A DNA stretch of 64,000 nt from Endomychus coccineus (Eukaryota; Arthropoda; Insecta; Coleoptera; Endomychidae). Shown in pieces: positions 18,601 through 34,200 of this stretch. The stretch lies in the NCBI GenBank assembly GCA_958510875.1, contig OY294070.1:42360306-42424305 (forward strand), written 5' to 3'. The notes under the pieces were generated by a model that was not told where the DNA came from, made no database searches, and saw only the letters and a list, made by a program, of their open reading frames with translations. The number at the start of each line of letters is the position of its first letter. The stretch's first letter is position 1. The translations under genes were made by a program, and so were the position numbers.

Positions 18601-21600
18601 GATCCATCTGAACGATCTCAATATGTCTTCTTCTTTGATCACGTCACATTTGACAGCGTACAATTTTCCTAGCTCATCGGATAAATTGCGAGATTCCTCT
18701 TCTATTCGATCTATCCTTCGAGCCAATCCTACAACCTTGAAACGTCATTATTCAATTGAATATAGGCGATATTGGTCATTTATTCATTTGTTTAAATCAA
18801 CTTGCGTTGCAATGATGAAAGCTGAAGCCCGATTCAGAATATGCAGTACATTTCACGTTAACAAAATTATTTTGATTATTAAATGGAATGTATCCGGAAA
18901 ATATTCCAATATTTTAGAGTGTGCAAAACTATGGCATATCATTTTTTTCCTCATTTATACAAGATGTTTCAATAAGAATAGTACCTGTTACATGTAGGCT
19001 AAGTGCCCTCAATATAGAATATGACGGAGAGTGTGAGCAATATACCTAGCAAGGTGACATGACCGTTACGCTGAGCCCCACATGTAAGTGAAATTGAAAA
19101 AAACACAATTTATAGCTGAAATCTTATAATAAGAAGCTAGCCTTCTATTTCCACAAACAATAAGAATATAACATGGTGTTAGGTTCATATATAAGAAGCT
19201 CGGTAAGAAACTAGTACGTATTAAAAGTGCGGACAGAAAAGCAAAACATCAATATGGAAGGCAGTTTTAAACCGCCACGAAGCTTTATACTTGATAATAA
19301 CACTCATAAAAACTTGCAAGACTTCCTAAGAAGCCTGGATATATACTTAAAAGCCACTGGACTGACTGCCAAAGATGACGACACAAAGGTAGCAATACTA
19401 CTCGATGTAGCTGGTGAAGAAGCTCAGAACAAACCTCAAACTTTCAACCTAACAGAAACACAAAGGAGTAACTATCAGGATGTGGTACAACCATTGAAGA
19501 ATTATTGCAACCAATGCGAAATGAGACGTTCGATCGATACAAGTTTTTTATCAGAGTTCTACAAGATTGTAAAAGTTTTGAGCAGGACATAACCTCAATA
19601 AAAGTACTCACAGCAGACTGTATTTTCATATATAGCAATTTTTTTGCCTGGGCACCTTGATGACGAAGACTTCCTCAGGTTTTTGGAAACCGAATTATGA
19701 GAGGTTCTAGACGAAGCTCCGCTAAATTTACGCCACAATATGTGTTATATACACCATGACGTTTCTCCCTATTTTGCTCTGTCAGTTCGGAGATATTTAA
19801 ATAACACCTTTACGGGTCGCTAGGTAGGTAGAAGGGAAAATGCACCCATACAGTGGCCCCCTAGACCCCACGACCTGAACCAAATTATTTTATATTTATG
19901 TATACATATCAGAAGTAAAATATACTTCTGATATGTACACATAAATAGAAAATAATATGGTTCTGATATGTACACATGAATAGAAAATAATATGGTTCAA
20001 GTCGTGGAGAGGTGCCGCAACAAAGAATGCTCAACTCCTTTCTTGAAATTAAAAATTAAATTGTAACATATATCATTAGATTGTAGCATATAGCATTCTA
20101 ACAGACTGTGTCGGAATGTATATTCCAGCACTGCTTCTAACTAATCGGAAACGGTTCAGCTGGTTTCTTGAAATAAGTAATATCTCGGTCCTTGCCTTGT
20201 TAGATTTGGCGACCTTTGTTCTAGTTGCTATAGTTACATATTGATTTTTACCTGCCTCGTGGTTAGTTTTTTCATTTCAAGTGATTCTGTCATAGACAAG
20301 GATTCATTGACTGAAGATTTAGAAGTATTTTGTAAAGTTATTAGAAAGTTTGCACTGTTTGCGGAACAATAAGCTTAACAAATCTGTTATTATTAATTGA
20401 TAAAAGCTTGTAGGAGAAAGTATAGTATACTAAGATGTTTGGAATGGCATATTCCACGCTCGCGAATCTTAGTCCTTGCCTTCGATTCGGACTACAAACT
20501 TTTCGTTCGCGTGGAATATGAGCCATTCCAACTTGTTGTGGAATAATTTATTCTAATGTAGGATATTGAAAAATGTTCTCGTGCATATTCTTCTACTGTC
20601 GGGAGAAAGCTTTGTAACGTAGTTCAGATTTTCATTCATTTCAAACGCGATACGTTCATATTCGCCACAGTTTTAGAATATTTCGATGTATTTAAAGGAT
20701 CAGTTTCAGTATCACGTGATGAGACATCCTGGAAGTAGAGTCAATCCTTGCGTGACTCGTCTTATCTTAGCTAATATTTATATTTTATGTAAAGTTTCAG
20801 TAGGTCGATCAATATTATGATAAAATGAATAAATGCCTTTTTTACAACACGATACCTAAAAATTTTACTTAGCTAACATTATCACGACGGCTTCTTTTTC
20901 CAGAAATTTATTTCTGCTTTTGTAAAAGATGCATCTTTCCGATAGACACGTTAAGGTAACATTTTCTACTTCCTTTCAATTTTCAATGTCTTCTGCATAT
21001 AATACATGAAAAGTGTTTTTTTTACAGAAATATGCGATTGGGTGAAATTGTAAGATTCAATAACTTCGAAACAATCAACCTGTGCGATCAGGGACGTTTT
21101 AAGGCATGGGCCAACTAGAACGGTGCCCTAGGCTTCGATTTGGGGAGGGGGGTCATCTAGTTATCGACGTGGCCTCAATAAAATTATTATCCAAACGAAT
21201 AATTTTAATCGTAAAATCAGAATTTCGAACTATTTAGTAGTACATGCAAACTGGCAGCAGTGGCAAGACTTGTATTATTATGTCATGTCCACCGTCTGTG
21301 TCTAGGCATTTATGAGTCAAAAGACATAGAAATATCTTTTATAAAGGAGAAGTGTTCACAAGCATGTAAACAACGCAGTGCTAGGGTAACTTTCCTCGAA
21401 GGAAATAATAATAATAATAATCTTTATTTCAAATTTAGTCTTAGAACACAAAAGTATCATAAAACACAAAATGAAATGGTGTCAATATAAATGGTTATGC
21501 CAAAAAAACGTTCTAAAATAATCCTCTAAACCATAAGGTTCCAAGTTGGTTAGTAGTAGATTATGTGAAACATTTTGATCGAATTTTTTTAATGATTTAT

Positions 21601-22594
21601 CGCGACCCCACGGAAAATGTTTTTGTTGGTGTATGAAACGAATCTCTAAAGTTTCTACCTCCTAAATTGACCGCAACCCTTTTTTTTGCCAGTTTGGGGT
21701 ATTTTGGACATTTTTAGGGGAAGTTCGTCAAAAAAAAATTGCTGTCTCCAGTTGTATTGGGAATTAAGAAACCAAACTGGAACTCTTCTAGTTGTCAATG
21801 TTTAAGGAACTCCCAGTTCAGATTTCAAGTTAATCCGACCTCCCCCTTCTTCGCAATAGATATATATGTATAAATAAATGCATGGGAACTTGCGTGACGG
21901 CTAACATGGGTAGTTTTCAACCGATTTAGCTGAAATTTGGACTGAAGGCAGGTTTTATGTCTCCAAAACTGCCCTCCTCTCAAGTTAATATATTAGATAG
22001 TTTCCGAGTTTAAGTCAATTTTTTAGCTAATTTTCAAATTAAGATATCTCATGTCCTCATGTAGGTATTTGCATATGTTTTCACGGGGTAATCATCATTT
22101 TTATACTACATGAGCAATATGATACTATTTTAGGTGACAGAATATGAGGGAAGTAGTATTTCCAGCGGTACTTCCAGTGTATATAGCGTGGCGAGTTCAA
22201 GTGGTCGGAAGAGAAGACAGCAATAATATTGAATAAATATGTACATGAATAAATATGTACATATTTATTCAAGCTGTCTTCTCTTCCGACCACTTGAACT
22301 CGTCACGCTGTATACACTGGAAGTACTGCTGGAAATACTACTTGACACAGAATCTGTCACCTAAAATAGTATTATATTGCTGATGTAGTATGAAAACGAT
22401 GATTACCACGTAGAAATATATTCAAATACCTACATTTTGACGCCTAGCAAATGTCAATCGAACTTTCTCGCAAAATATTTGATATTTCAATTTGGAGAGC
22501 AGTTTTGAACGCATATAATCTACCTTGAGTCCAAATTTCAGCTAAATCGGTTGAAAACTGCCTGAGTTAGCCGTCACGCAAATTCCCATGCATT

Positions 22595-22642
<48 letters not shown>

Positions 22643-25158
22643 GATGTATATATATATATATATATATATACATCTATTGCGAGGAAGGGGGAGGTCGGAT
22701 TAACTTTGAAATTTGAACTGGGAGTTCCTTAAACATTGACAATAAGAGTGTTCCAGTTTGATTTCTTAATTCCCAATACAACTGGAGATAGCAATTTTTT
22801 TTGACGAATTTTCCCTTAAAATGTCCAGAATACCCCAAAATGGCAAATAAAAAGGGTTGCGGTCAATTTAGGAGGTAGAAATTTTAGAGTTTCGTTTCAT
22901 ACACCGAAACAAACATTTTCCGTGGGGTCGCGTTAAATCATAAAAAAAATACCGATATCACTTATTTTTTGGTTTCACATACTCTACTATAGTAGTTTTT
23001 TAGTTTTTGTTTTAAATTCTCTATGGTTTTTTGTCAATTTTATACGAACTGGCAATTTATTATAAATTGTAATGCACATATAAGATGGATTTTTTCAGTT
23101 AAGGATAACCTGTTAATAGGATAACACATTTCTAAAGTCCTAGTATTGTAATGTACAAATATAAACCATATACTGTTGGTAGTCCTGTTTGTTCAAATTT
23201 ATTTCTACATAAATCTCTAAACTTCATGCCAAGTATTATGCGTAAGATTCTCTTTTGAGCTAAACAAAATTGAGTTTGTTGTTGAATTTAAACCCCAAAA
23301 TGTAATGCCGTATCTTACTAACGATTCGAAATTCGCATAGTATAGTTGAACATTATCCTCTATGTATTTCCCTATCAACCTGATAGCATAGCAGACCTGA
23401 TTCAGCTTTTTCAGTAAGTATTTTATATGTAGTGACCATTTCAAAAATTCATCAATAATGATTCCATGTATTTAAAAATGCCATTAATCAGCATACTCGA
23501 AGGTCTGCCTTTTGATTTATTAGCACTGAAAATTATTAAATTAGTTTTCTGCTCATTAATAACTAATTCATCTCTGTCGAACCAGCTTTTCCTTGATTAA
23601 ACAAATCGTAACATTTTTGTTCTAATCTTTTCTGGTCTTTGCTTGCCACCAGAACGTCTGCAAAATTAGTATTTGCAGAATCTTCTTGGCTAGCGATACT
23701 ATTTGAATCATTGATCATTATTAAGAACAATATAGGACCCAATATACTACCTTGTGGGACTTCATGATTTTTCCATCCTTAGCAATTGAAACACACTGTG
23801 TACGATCTGAAAGGTATGATGCAAGTCAAGTTGCCGCATTTCCTCTAACTCCATATTTTTGTAATTTTTCTGTTAAATAGTCTCTGTTGAGACAATCAAA
23901 TGCATTTGACAGGCTTATGAATAAGCCCGCTGCTAATTTATTTTATTCTGAAGATTTAACGATGGTCTGAGTATTTTGAAAAACTGCTGTTTGAGTTGAC
24001 TTACACCTCAGACATCCATGCTGTATTGTGTTAAAAATATATCAATCATCGAAAAAATATAACAATCTTTTCGACACTGCCAATTCGAAGACTTTGGAAA
24101 AACTATTTAAGAGATTTACAGGTCTGTAGTTCTTCAACTAGATAACGAAACCGACGTAACTTTTGAAGGCAGCCACAGTCTCTCTAATTGGCAACATACA
24201 AAGGCGCAGTAAAAAATATGAGGAGATATTTGAACTGTTTGAGTTTTTTGAAAATATTCTAATTTGAATGAGACCGAAATTAAAATAGCATGCGAGGAAA
24301 AAGGAAAAAGAAATAGGAAAAAGGATGATTTATAAGAAATACGATTCTATAAATAAATATGAAGAACTGTTGTTGGATGAGGAGACTGGATTGGGTATAT
24401 TAGGATCAACACATTCTATACATACATGTATAATGAAAACCTATTCACAGTGTTCCCAAATATTGAAATGATATTGGAAATTTCCTTATCGATGATGATC
24501 ACTAACGTGAGTGGTGAGCGTTTATTTTCGAAGATAAAATTGGTCAAAAATGAATTGAGGAATCATATGACTCAATCACGTTTGAATAATTAAGCTTGAT
24601 GTGTATTGAAAATAAAATATTATCAAGAGTTGATTTCCAAGACATAATTAATTTAAAATGTAGAAAACGAATTTTCTGATAAAATTACATTTTATTATGA
24701 ATTGCTTTTGTTGAATTTTATATGTATATATACGGAATCCGATAATAAGGTCGCAGATGGGAGCCTACTTTTCCATTGAGGGGGCTAGGGCTTCAAGAAG
24801 TCTTAAGACGTTCCTGTGTGCGATATACATTGCATTTCAAATTGGGTCATGAATTTAATGAATTAACATTTCATTGTACGAATTCATGACTTTACATAAT
24901 TATTATACTGTTACTACACGAAAGGAAACCTATAATGTTGGAAGAACATTGTGTGAGCCAGTAATGGAATTTAGGGAGAGGATAGGCATTCGTATTTTTC
25001 TGGAAGGTTTGGAGGTTATAGGGAAAGACCTCACTAGGTAAAGAGTTCCATGAAAAAATGAAGTCTGGTAGGAAGAAGTTCAACAGGTCTCGAGTTTGAC
25101 AATGGAGTGGTGACTAGTTTGAGCTCGTCTAGTCCGCCTAACTGGAATATCTCGTAAT

Positions 25159-25221
<63 letters not shown>

Positions 25222-28200
25222 TTATTGAAACTCTTGAACAGAAACTCTCTACAAAAGATAAATCTCTAAAAATTAACAAATTTGGTAAATTACAGTATTT
25301 TATAAAGTTGATTTAAAACCGCTTTATCGGTTGCTAATACATAATTGTTATGTGCTCTAGTATTGATATTATGTGAAATAGTATTTTTTACCGATTTTTG
25401 AATATCGACAATAGCTTGTTTCATGAAAAGTTGCCTAATGTTGCATACTGATGCCTCTTTGTACAGTAGAACTGTAGAAAATAATCTAGGTTTGTTCAGA
25501 ATAATTTTTAGTATTATATTTTGGGCTATTTTTAAACTATTAAGCGTATTCTCATATACGCCCCCCCCCCCATCCTACCATTCCGTACTGTAATACCGAC
25601 TGCACCAGGGCATAATAAACGACTCGGATATCTTTTTGCGACAAATATAACTTTAGTTGTTTAAAAATGTAATATAGTTTCCTAACTTTCTTTGTTAAGT
25701 TTTTTATATGTTCATCTCATTTCAGATGGGAGTCTATGTAAATGCCTAAATATTTTATATTGTACACAATTTCTAAAACATAGTTTTTGTTAGGCTCTGA
25801 GCAATCTGGTCTGTCTGTATTACTTAAACAGATAGTTTTATACAATGGCAAATTGTTTGCGTATGAAGTAAAAGGTACTAGTTTGGTTTTATGGATATTT
25901 ATTGTTAACAAATTTAGTGATAACCACTTCATTATGATATTCATTTTAAGAATGATTTTTGTTTTCAGTAGATCCCAATTTTCAGCTTCGAAAAGTATGA
26001 CAGTATCATCTGCATAAGACACTATTAGACAATTTTGATTTAGTTGTAGTAAATCGTTAATATAAACCAGGAATAATATGGGACCTAAAATTGTTCTCTG
26101 TGGAACCCCGTAATTTGACATTTGCAAAGTACTGTAAGTATTATCTAATTTAACTTGTTGTTGCCTATTGTGAAGGTATGATTTTATTAAGTCATTTGTA
26201 ACACCTCTAATTCCTGATTTATATAGTTTGTCCAACAGTATCTCATGGCTGACTGTATCGAAAGCTTTCTCCAAGTCAAGAAAAACTGCAGCCGACGGAA
26301 TGGATTTATCTATGTTTTTATAGATTTTTGCAGTAAGAATATTAATTGCATCTTCCGCTCCTATACCACGTCGAAAACCAAACTGAAATTTCGATAATAG
26401 TTTTTTGCTTTCTAAATATGTCATAATTTTTGTTTTAATTATGCCTTCAATTATTTTAGCTACGTTCGAGATTAAGGCTATAGGCCTGTAATTCACTATT
26501 CTTGTTTTGTCCCCTGATTTATAAATAGGTACTACAATGGTTTTTTTTTAGTTCGGAGGGAAATATACCAGTAGTAAAAATTAAATTAATTATGTGTTGC
26601 ATTGGTTTTGATATGAATTCTTTTACCAAGCGTATATTGTGTACTGTTATATTATCGGTCCCTGATGATTTGACTGGTTTCATGTCATTTATTTCACTAA
26701 TAACATCATTTTCTATTACAGGTGTCTGTAATTGGTATATTTGGTGATGAGGGAGGAGTAATGTTATCAGAAGAGTGTTTTACTTTTTCTGCCATGTTCC
26801 TTCCTACACTGCAATAGTGATTATTAAACGCGTTTGCTTGTTCGGTGCGTTCCTCGTTAGTTAAAGTTATGCCGTCATGTACTATAGTTTTTACGTTTGT
26901 CTTTGCTTGGTATTCGTTTGAAGTTTCGCGTATTATTTCCCATAGTTTTTTTTTATTATTTTGGGTTTCCATAATTTTCTTCTTATAATAAGAGGATTTC
27001 GCTTTTCGTATCATTAACTGCAACATATTTCTATAATTTTTGTATACATGTAACAGATTTACGTCTCGTACACTTTCCCTTTTTAGTTGTTCTCGTCGCT
27101 GTATACTTTTTATAATTCCGTCCGTTATCCAGGTTTTGCGATTACGGTTTTGTGATGTCATGTGAATATTTTTTTTTGAGGCAGTATCGCATTCCTGAAG
27201 TAATTTAATAAAATTAGTCGTTGCTATTTCAGGATCGTTTGAATTTAAAACATTATCCCAACACAGTTTACTGACAAGACGTGTAAATAGATTGTTATCG
27301 CAAATTATTGCATGTTTAGGTGCCTGCGCTTTCTCTGGCGAAATATTATTCAGACTAATAATTGTTGCATAATGATCAGTTATATCCGTTTGTAGAACAA
27401 TGCCCGTAATTTTTTTCATATCCATTTTAGTTTTTAAAAATATATGGTCAATACAAGATTTATTAATATTTGTGACTCTAGTGTATGCATTTATAATTGA
27501 TTTGAAGCCATTTTCACTCAAAACATTTAGATAATCATTCACATTTTTATCTTCCTTCTTTATATCAATATTTAGATCTCCCAGCAATAATAGAACAACA
27601 GACTAGATTTCTGATGAACATCGACCATGGAAATATCTACAGAAAAGGAAGAGATCTCTTATCTTTCTACGATGTTCTAGAGAGGTCAATGAACTCATAA
27701 GTGTGACATCATCAATCAAGCGAATAGCTATCTTCTGTATAGCATAAAACTGTTTACCAGAAAACTGGTGTTAATTCAGGCGTACATTCCTTGACAACGA
27801 CAGGTGGAATTCCGTCTGGCTCCATAGCCTTTTTGGTATTGAGATTGAGCAGAATGCGCCTAATTGTGCGCTGATGAAAGACAATTTCGGACATATGGCT
27901 ATCGATGGCAGCAACATTAGGAAGGTCCTTCCCTTGTGGATACAAAGTTTGATTTGCTGCAAACATTTCAGCAAAAAGGTTGGCTTTTTCCTGTAGTGTA
28001 GTAGCCAGTGTATCATCATCTTTGGTTAGGGGAGGGAATGAGCTGGAAGTGACATTCCTACCAATTGCTTTAGCGAAAGTTTAAAACGAACGTGAGTCAT
28101 TCGGGCATTCGATAAACTTTGATCTTATTTTGGCATTATATGCCTCTTTCGAAACGTTTATTGTTTCATTTCACATATTTCTGTTTTCAAGATAATATGT

Positions 28201-31200
28201 TGTTCTGGTTTCCAGACATGGGTTTACGTGCCAACGACGGTATAATGTTCGTTTTGAAGAGACGGTCCTAAAACAGATTTTGTTGGACCATCGTTCACCA
28301 TATGACGGTGATTGACAGGTCATCAGATTCAAAACATACGCTTCTCCAAGGAAACTCTGAGAAAATATGCGAAGACTATCCCAGGCGACTGAGTTGTGAT
28401 GCCAAACTGTACGTGGAGGTGTTGGGGATTGGTTCGTGGAGTGATATAGGGACATATCGTAGTGATGAGGAATGGGATCTGGATTGTTAGTGAGGAGTAA
28501 GTCTAGCGTATTGGTATAATGATAGTTGTTAACAGGGATCCTTTTTGGTTCATTCGTTAACTGTTTAAGACCATAGGTGATGGCGATGGCCTCAGCCAGT
28601 CGCCCTGCATAATGAGAACTTGAGCCAAGCAGAGCTGTGAACGTTGAAATCACCTATGATGATAATTTCAGCTCCTGAATATTTCTGCTGAAGGTTAAGT
28701 TTCAGAGAAAGAAATTCGAAGAGTTCACCATGAGCTGGTTCATTTGGTGATAAATAAAAACAGCAGAAAAATCCATATTGGTTTTTTCATGGAATGTGAT
28801 ACGGTCTTTGAATACCCTGGCAAGAGTGACACTCAATCAATGTTGCAACCTTTTTTCCAAATTGGTACCACAGATTTCAATTGATCAGGAATAATATCAC
28901 TTACTAAACATTCATTAATAAATAATCATTGATAATGGTTCTGCTATGAAATATGGAACTTTTTAATTGTTAACATTGAAAATTCATCCAAGTAGAATGT
29001 TTAGAATACATAATTCAATAACTTTAATAATTGAAAAAGATTGAATCAAATCCAATTATTATGAATTGTAAAACTAAATGAGAAATAAGCAATCGATGTA
29101 AAGCTGAACTAGAAACCAACGGAAAGCCTTAGGGAACCAGGCTTTCACCGGGACGCAAAAGCGACACCGATCTGATGTGAGCATACCCAACACCAAACCG
29201 TAGCTGAAGAGGAGACGCGAGTCCTTCAAGGAACCGGTGATCGGGATCAAAATGGCCATTACCATGGTCACTGAAGATCCCGAAGCATCAACCTCGAAAG
29301 AGCAGGCGGGGCTGATAACGAACCTCCTGCTTGAAGAAATTGACAAACTGCAAAAGGGGGACACCTCCTCCAAGTTTGCAGAATGTCGATACCAGGGGGG
29401 AGCTTATCACCTGTCTGGAAAATCCCACCAAGGATTGGCTAGCGGGTGTGGTGGCTGTGGGCAAACCCTGAGAGAGGGGGGGTTGAGCTAACTCTTGTGG
29501 AGGCGAGCCAACTCTCAAAACCACGACGTGCAATCGTCCTTATCCCCGGAGAAGACATTGCACAGACTGAGTGTCCAAAACAACCTGGAAGGTCACCAGC
29601 ACTGAAGAGTAGCAAGCAAATGGGAGGCTCCTCGTCGTGCTGATGAGCGAACGGTCATGGGAGAGATTGAAGGGGTCGATTATAGACCATTCTACAACTT
29701 CTCTCGAGTGACGTTCAAGCCCCTAGGTAAGACAAAAAAAAGGGAGGGGGGCAGGGGAAGGACAGGTAACTGAAACTTCCTCTCGAGGAATGGAGGTTGA
29801 AGAAGGGGGACATGCAAATGAAACTACATGCCAGCAGTAATAAATTGTGCAAATCAACCACCCCAACTGTAGGGCGGCCTAGGCGGCCCTCGGTGCATAT
29901 ATGATGGTGTCCAATCAGGGCAACAAACCGACCTTTGTGACAAGTATGAGAAGGGGGGTCATCGATATCACAGTATGTACCGGAAGCATAAATGGCCTAG
30001 TGCATAACTGGCATCTGGCGGAGGAAACAAGTTTATCTGACTACATGTACATACGATACACAATTGGATCGTCAGAGACATTGCCTACAGAGTACAGAAG
30101 TTCAAGGGCCACCACGTGGGATTCCTACCGCGAGAAACTACATGAGGCCCTTGGGGACTGCCCAACAAAGGCACTCACAGTGCCGGAGTTAAACATAATG
30201 GTAACAACTGTTACTTCAGCGTTGAAAACAGAAAACGACCGTAGTATGACAGAACCAAAAGACCCCGTAGCCCATAAAAAAGCAAAAAAGCACGAAAAGA
30301 GAACTGGGCTCTGGCTGCGAGTATCATTAACAAATCAGAAATCAAATGGGCAATAAATTCGTTTCAACCATATAAGTCTCCAGGAACCGATGAGATACTG
30401 CCAGCTTTACTGCAGCAAGAAATCGATATACTGGTCCCTATCCTGTATGAAATGCTGAGAGCCAGTCTGGCACTGAGCTACATACCGGAAGGAAGGAGGA
30501 CAGCAAAGGTGGTATTTATACCAAAGCCAGGGCTAGAGTCTTAAGCCCAGCCAAAATATTTCCGTCCGATCAGTCTAACATCGTTTCTCCTGAAAACTTT
30601 AGAAAAACTGATCGACCGGCATGTTAGGGATGGAACTTTCTTGAGAAATCCCCTACATCGCAATCACTATGCTTACCAAACCGGGGAATCCTGTGAAATG
30701 GCAGTGTACGAGCTGATACAGAGAACAGAAGAATCGCTGGAATGTAAAGAAATTGCGCTAGCAAGCTTTTTGAACATAGAGGGAGCTTTCGATAACACCT
30801 CCTTCGACTCAATTGCCCGAGCAAACGCAAGAGCGAGGGATGGAGGATCTGCTGTGCAGATGGATGCACAACATGCTCCGATGCAGGACAGTCATAGGAA
30901 CTCTCAATGAGGTTGAAAAGGAGGTAGGGGTCACTGGAGGATGTCCTCCGGGAGATGTACTGTCACCTCTGCTTTGGTGTCTGGTGGTGGACGAACTTCT
31001 GATACTCCTTGAGAGAAAAGGATTCTGCGTAATCGGATATGCGGATGATATCGTCATTATAGTACAGGGGAAGTTCGGGAGCACAATAGCATCTTTGATG
31101 CAGCAAGCACTGAATACCGTGGAAAAATGGTGCAACAAGGAAGGACTCAAAGTGAATCCTACGAAAATAACCATTGTACCCTCCTCGAAGAGAAAGGACA

Positions 31201-34200
31201 TTGGAAACATACAAGAACTAGTTTTGTATATGGAAGACATACAGATGATGGAAACAGTCAAGTTCCTTGGAGTTAGCCTAGATAAAAGGCTGACCTCTGG
31301 GTAGCATCTGGAGAAAAGCACTAATAAAGCGATAAGAGCCCTGTGGACCTGCCGTCATAAAGTCGGAAGAACCTGGGGATTCACTCCACGAATGGTGCAC
31401 TGGGTGTTTACCACCATAGTGAGACCCATTATAACATACGCCGCAATCGTGTGGTGGCCAAAAACAAAAACAAAAGTGTCCCAGCATTCCCTGAACAGAG
31501 ATCAGAGGCTGGCATGGTTAGGGATAACAGGTGCAATGTCGACCACCCCAACGGCTGCGATGGAGAGGGTGTTGCAGTTGGAGCCACTGCACCTCGCCGT
31601 TCAGGCAGAAGCCATAAGAGAAGCGTATCAATTCGATCTTATTGGCCAAGGAAAGACCGACCAAAAAGGCCGAAGCATTTTTGGATTGGTTAGATCACCT
31701 GGGTCATTGGGGATGAGATCCGACAGGATAAAGGTTCACAGCACTTCCATACCTTCCATGATTCACACATTGATTGGGCCGGAGAACGCTGGGGGCAATC
31801 CTCATATGATACCAGGGGATTCCGTTTGTTTTACGGAAGGCACAAAGAGCGCAGAAAGTAGAGGTTCTGGAATAGTCGGGACAACGGACCAAGGAGGAAT
31901 AATTTCTTTGAACCCAGGAACACTTGCGACAGAATTCCAAGCAAAAATAGTAGTAATTACAACATGCTGAAATTATGAGGGAGAGAGCCTATGAGTATAG
32001 GCAAATCACAATCATAGGAGCAACCTGGCAGTGCTTAAGGCACTGAAGTCACAAACGATCACCTCACAATGTGTACTAGATTGTGTGAGAGAACTAACAG
32101 CACTCTAGTTAAGAACTCCAATAGAGTGTCACTCGTATGGGAGTCTGAGGAAACCAGACGAGAAGGGACTGAAACTGTCGTCGCACTCGCTAAAGCGGGG
32201 GTGGAACAACCACTGATTGGACCAAAGCCAACCTGTGGCATTTCTCATGCCACAGCGAAATCTGTGATCTAAAAATAGCTCGAGATAGAACACCGTGTCT
32301 ACTGGAGGGAATTGCCCCGTATGTCGCACTCCGAACGACTAATGGGAGATCTCCAGCAGCGACGAGTTGAAAAACTGCGTTCAGCAGACAAGAAATAAGG
32401 AATCTTGTTGCATTCCTGACCGGACACGCTCCATGCAACAACCCATATGCAGGGGTTGCGGCGTGGAAGAAGAGACACCCATTCATGTGCTGTGTCAGTG
32501 CACGGGTCCCCGATGCGTCTATGCAAGATTTCTTCTCTACACGAAAAAAAAAAGTTGAACTATTCATAAAGTATAGTTAGTTTTGATTATATGAAAGAAT
32601 AACTACCTTGTTTTCATACCACTTTTATTAATAATAACGTGAAAACGTAACCATAGTTTCAACACCGAAGTGCCATTATCAAACAATTAGAAAATTATGA
32701 AGAAATCAATGAAACAGTTCAAGTATAAATAGAGTAGAGTAAAGTAGGGTTGAGATTGAGGGATCAACGGAAATTCCAAAAACAGGTAGATGCTAGGAAA
32801 GTACAGTATTATATAGTGAACATAGCAACAATTTGTGAATTAGTATGATTATAATTTAATATTCTAAGAATTATTTTAAGAGCTGTTTGAAAGACACATG
32901 AATAGATCACTTTGATATAGGTCTAACTGATCATTGAGGATATTTTTATTAGAATTTTTGATACCTTTATGAAACTCTATTGATTCTAATGTACTGAATT
33001 TAAAACCTCTGGTTTGGTTATGTAAAATGTTTAAGCTATCTAAATTAGGGAAATTATGACCAGTTTGTAAAAAATGATCAGCAAAGGTTGAGTCAGTTCT
33101 GTCGAGTCTAAACGAGCGAAAATGTTCTTCGTATCTTAATTTGAAATTACGAAGAACATTTTCGCTCGTTTAGACTCAACAAAACTGACTCAACCTTTGC
33201 TAATCATTTTTTACAAACTGGTCATAATTTCCCTAATTTAGATAGCTTAAACATTTTACATAACCAAACCAGAGGTTTCAAATTGAATATATTAGAATCA
33301 ATAGAGATTTATAAAGGTGTCAAAAACTCTAATAATAATATCCTCAATGATCAGTTAGACCTATATCAAAGTGATCTTTTCATGTGTCTTTCAAACAGCT
33401 CTTAAAATAATTCTTAGAATATTAAATTCTAATCATACTAATTCACAAATTGTTACCTTGTTTACTATATAATACTGTAATGTCTTTCAAACCGCTCTCT
33501 AAGTAATTCTTAGAATATTAAATTTTAATCACACTAATTCACAAATTGTTGCTATGTTTACTATGTAATACTGTACTTTCCAAATAAGAATTCTTCTGAC
33601 TAAATGGGTTTTATAGGTCGAAAAATTGAAAAAACTAAAAAAACGACAAAAAACCGAAATTACTGTACAAAAATATGTCGTCAGGTCGCTAACAAGTCTT
33701 TTTTGGGACATATGACTTTGGAATCGGATTAAGCGGGAAACTTCACAATAAGAAAATAGTTCCCGAACGTCATCCAACAGTTTTTACACTCCAGTATACC
33801 GTTAATTTTCCGCCAAAAACCAAGTAAACGTAATTTTCTTCAGTTTTTGACCTTTTTCGACCTCAAAGTTGCAGAATTTAGAATCGTAAGTAGGATATTT
33901 GAATTTCTTGGACAATTTTTGATGGAGAACATGCTATGACATTATTTTTTTTAAATATTTTGGTACTTTGGAAAAGCAGTTTAAAAAAAAGCTTTTTCGT
34001 AGCTGCAAATCTAGAGACTTCGTTTTTTTGTAATTTTTGAAGTTTGTTTCTTAAAACTTTAAATCGACTAAATTCCTGATCAAATGACTGATTTTGATGT
34101 AAAATTTCCCAAGCATTCTGATTCTGACAATTTTTCAATCCCACATGATGACCCAGAGCCACAAAATTCAACAAAGCGCAAAAAGTAGGAGGCAAAACAA

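Larger units (their letters stand above)
21089..24816 (+). mobile_element. hAT DNA transposon, nested host for other elements
   Basis: CAGGGACGTTTTAAG at 21089 and its inverted partner CTTAAGACGTTCCTG ending at 24816 form hAT-type termini. They are flanked by a perfect 8-bp target duplication TGTGCGAT (21081-21088 and 24817-24824). Inside lie a foldback element, a LINE and a hAT C-terminal coding relic. Confidence 0.88.

Noticed and set aside
25034..25279. Serine/leucine repeat protein
   Set aside because: It is a translation of the (GA)n microsatellite.
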